From: Flavobacteriales bacterium UBA3364
GTDB taxonomy: Bacteria; Bacteroidota; Bacteroidia; Flavobacteriales_F; PHOS-HE28
NCBI GenBank assembly: GCA_002360495.1
Contig: DEQO01000002.1
Location: 1-13,457, forward strand
Length of the DNA: 13,457 bases
Direction of reading: 5' to 3'
Shown here piece after piece: positions 12,976 to 13,457 of this stretch. A program made the position numbers and the translations under genes. The notes beneath the pieces were generated by a model that saw only the letters and a list, made by a program, of their open reading frames with translations, was not told the origin of the DNA and searched no databases. Within the stretch, counting starts at the first letter, position 1. The number at the start of each line of letters is the position of its first letter.

Positions 12976-13457
12976 CTACCTACTCAGGTACATCGACCTC
13001 TCCCCGTAGACCTGTCTGAAGAACGGGTCCTTGAGATCTTTGATGAAGTAGATGGCTTCACCCGTCGATTTCATTTCCGGTCCGAGTGACTTGTCGACGT
13101 TCGGGAACTTGTCGAACGAGAACACCGGAACCTTGATCGCATACCCATCCAGGCGCGGCTTGAACTGGAAGTCCTTCAGCTTGTGGCCGAGCATCACCTT
13201 GGTGGCCCAGTTGACGTAGGGCTCGCCGTAAGCCTTGGCGATGAAGGGCACCGTGCGGCTGGCGCGCGGGTTGGCCTCGATCACATACACCACCTCGTCT
13301 CCCGCAGCATTGCGGGAGATGGCGAACTGGATGTTCACCAGGCCCACGGTGTGGAGGGCCAGTGCGATCTTGTGCGTGTGCTCGCGGATCTGCTGGATCA
13401 CCTTTTCGCTGAGGTCGAAGGGGGGGAGCACGGCGTTGCTGTCGCCGCTGTGGATGC
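12976..13457 (-). CDS. carB: carbamoyl-phosphate synthase large subunit, C-terminal part (runs off the right edge)
   Basis: About 159 C-terminal residues are visible, ending at TAG 12976-12978. The segment GIHSGDSNAVLPPFDLS (its first residue incomplete in the window), then VNIQFAISRN, VIEANPRASRTVPFIAKAYG and KFPNVDKSLGPEMKSTGEA, belongs to the second ATP-grasp domain of CarB, which makes carbamoyl phosphate from bicarbonate, ATP and glutamine-derived ammonia for pyrimidine and arginine synthesis. The protein stops about 30 residues after the GPEMKSTGE motif, with FFRQVYGERSMYLSR. The roughly 130-residue MGS-like regulatory domain that follows in E. coli CarB is missing. From memory, CarB proteins of many Flavobacteria end this way, so I take this as the natural end. 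A second, divergent copy of the tail lies 2 kb downstream. Confidence 0.95.
   Translation of the reverse strand, partial: IHSGDSNAVLPPFDLSEKVIQQIREHTHKIALALHTVGLVNIQFAISRNAAGDEVVYVIEANPRASRTVPFIAKAYGEPYVNWATKVMLGHKLKDFQFKPRLDGYAIKVPVFSFDKFPNVDKSLGPEMKSTGEAIYFIKDLKDPFFRQVYGERSMYLSR

Overview
The window looks like chromosomal DNA from a moderately GC-rich (roughly 57% by eye) member of the Bacteroidota, most likely Flavobacteriales. Two secreted proteins end in type A sorting domains of the type IX secretion system (T9SS). There is a secreted protein with a CarboxypepD_reg-like domain, a CarB that ends without the MGS-like regulatory domain, and several TAnnTTTG-like -7 boxes rather than sigma70 boxes.

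Layout from left to right. 1-251 (minus) is the N-terminal part of an unrecognised membrane-anchored protein, overlapped at its start by a possible 50-residue ORF. 442-1377 (minus) is a T9SS cargo protein. Divergent from it, 1581-3248 (plus) is a secreted alpha/beta hydrolase with a C-terminal module that holds a duplicated Asp/Asn-rich loop. 3598-4191 is a YdeI/OmpD-associated family protein. 4615-6318 is a secreted protein with a CarboxypepD_reg-like domain, bracketed by two copies of a palindromic, MITE-like repeat. 6565-6666 is a possible 33-residue microprotein behind a perfect -7 box; its stop codon lies inside a 100-nt nested inverted repeat. 6862-8576 holds three small exported proteins in a row (two secreted, one lipoprotein).

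8715-10709 (minus) is a type II restriction-modification module: a C5-cytosine methyltransferase followed by an Eco29kI-like GIY-YIG endonuclease. Two adjacent hairpins fill the 69-bp gap between them. The module lies between inverted copies of a GAGGCTTTTGCGA-type interspersed repeat.

10930-13457 is the most unusual part. The true carB enters from the right and stops at 12976. A second, truncated carB 3' end lies at 10930-11207, and a T9SS beta-propeller gene (11216-12784) sits between the two tails. Over 78 aligned codons the tails differ at 32, but 31 of those changes are synonymous. The remnant therefore evolved as part of a working carB elsewhere and is not a recent local copy. Both tails are followed by the same repeat. 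The pattern suggests that the carB 3' end has served as an insertion or exchange point for accessory DNA, either the T9SS gene or the restriction-modification module.

No rRNA, tRNA, CRISPR array, transposase or integrase gene was seen. All alignments and counts here were done by eye.
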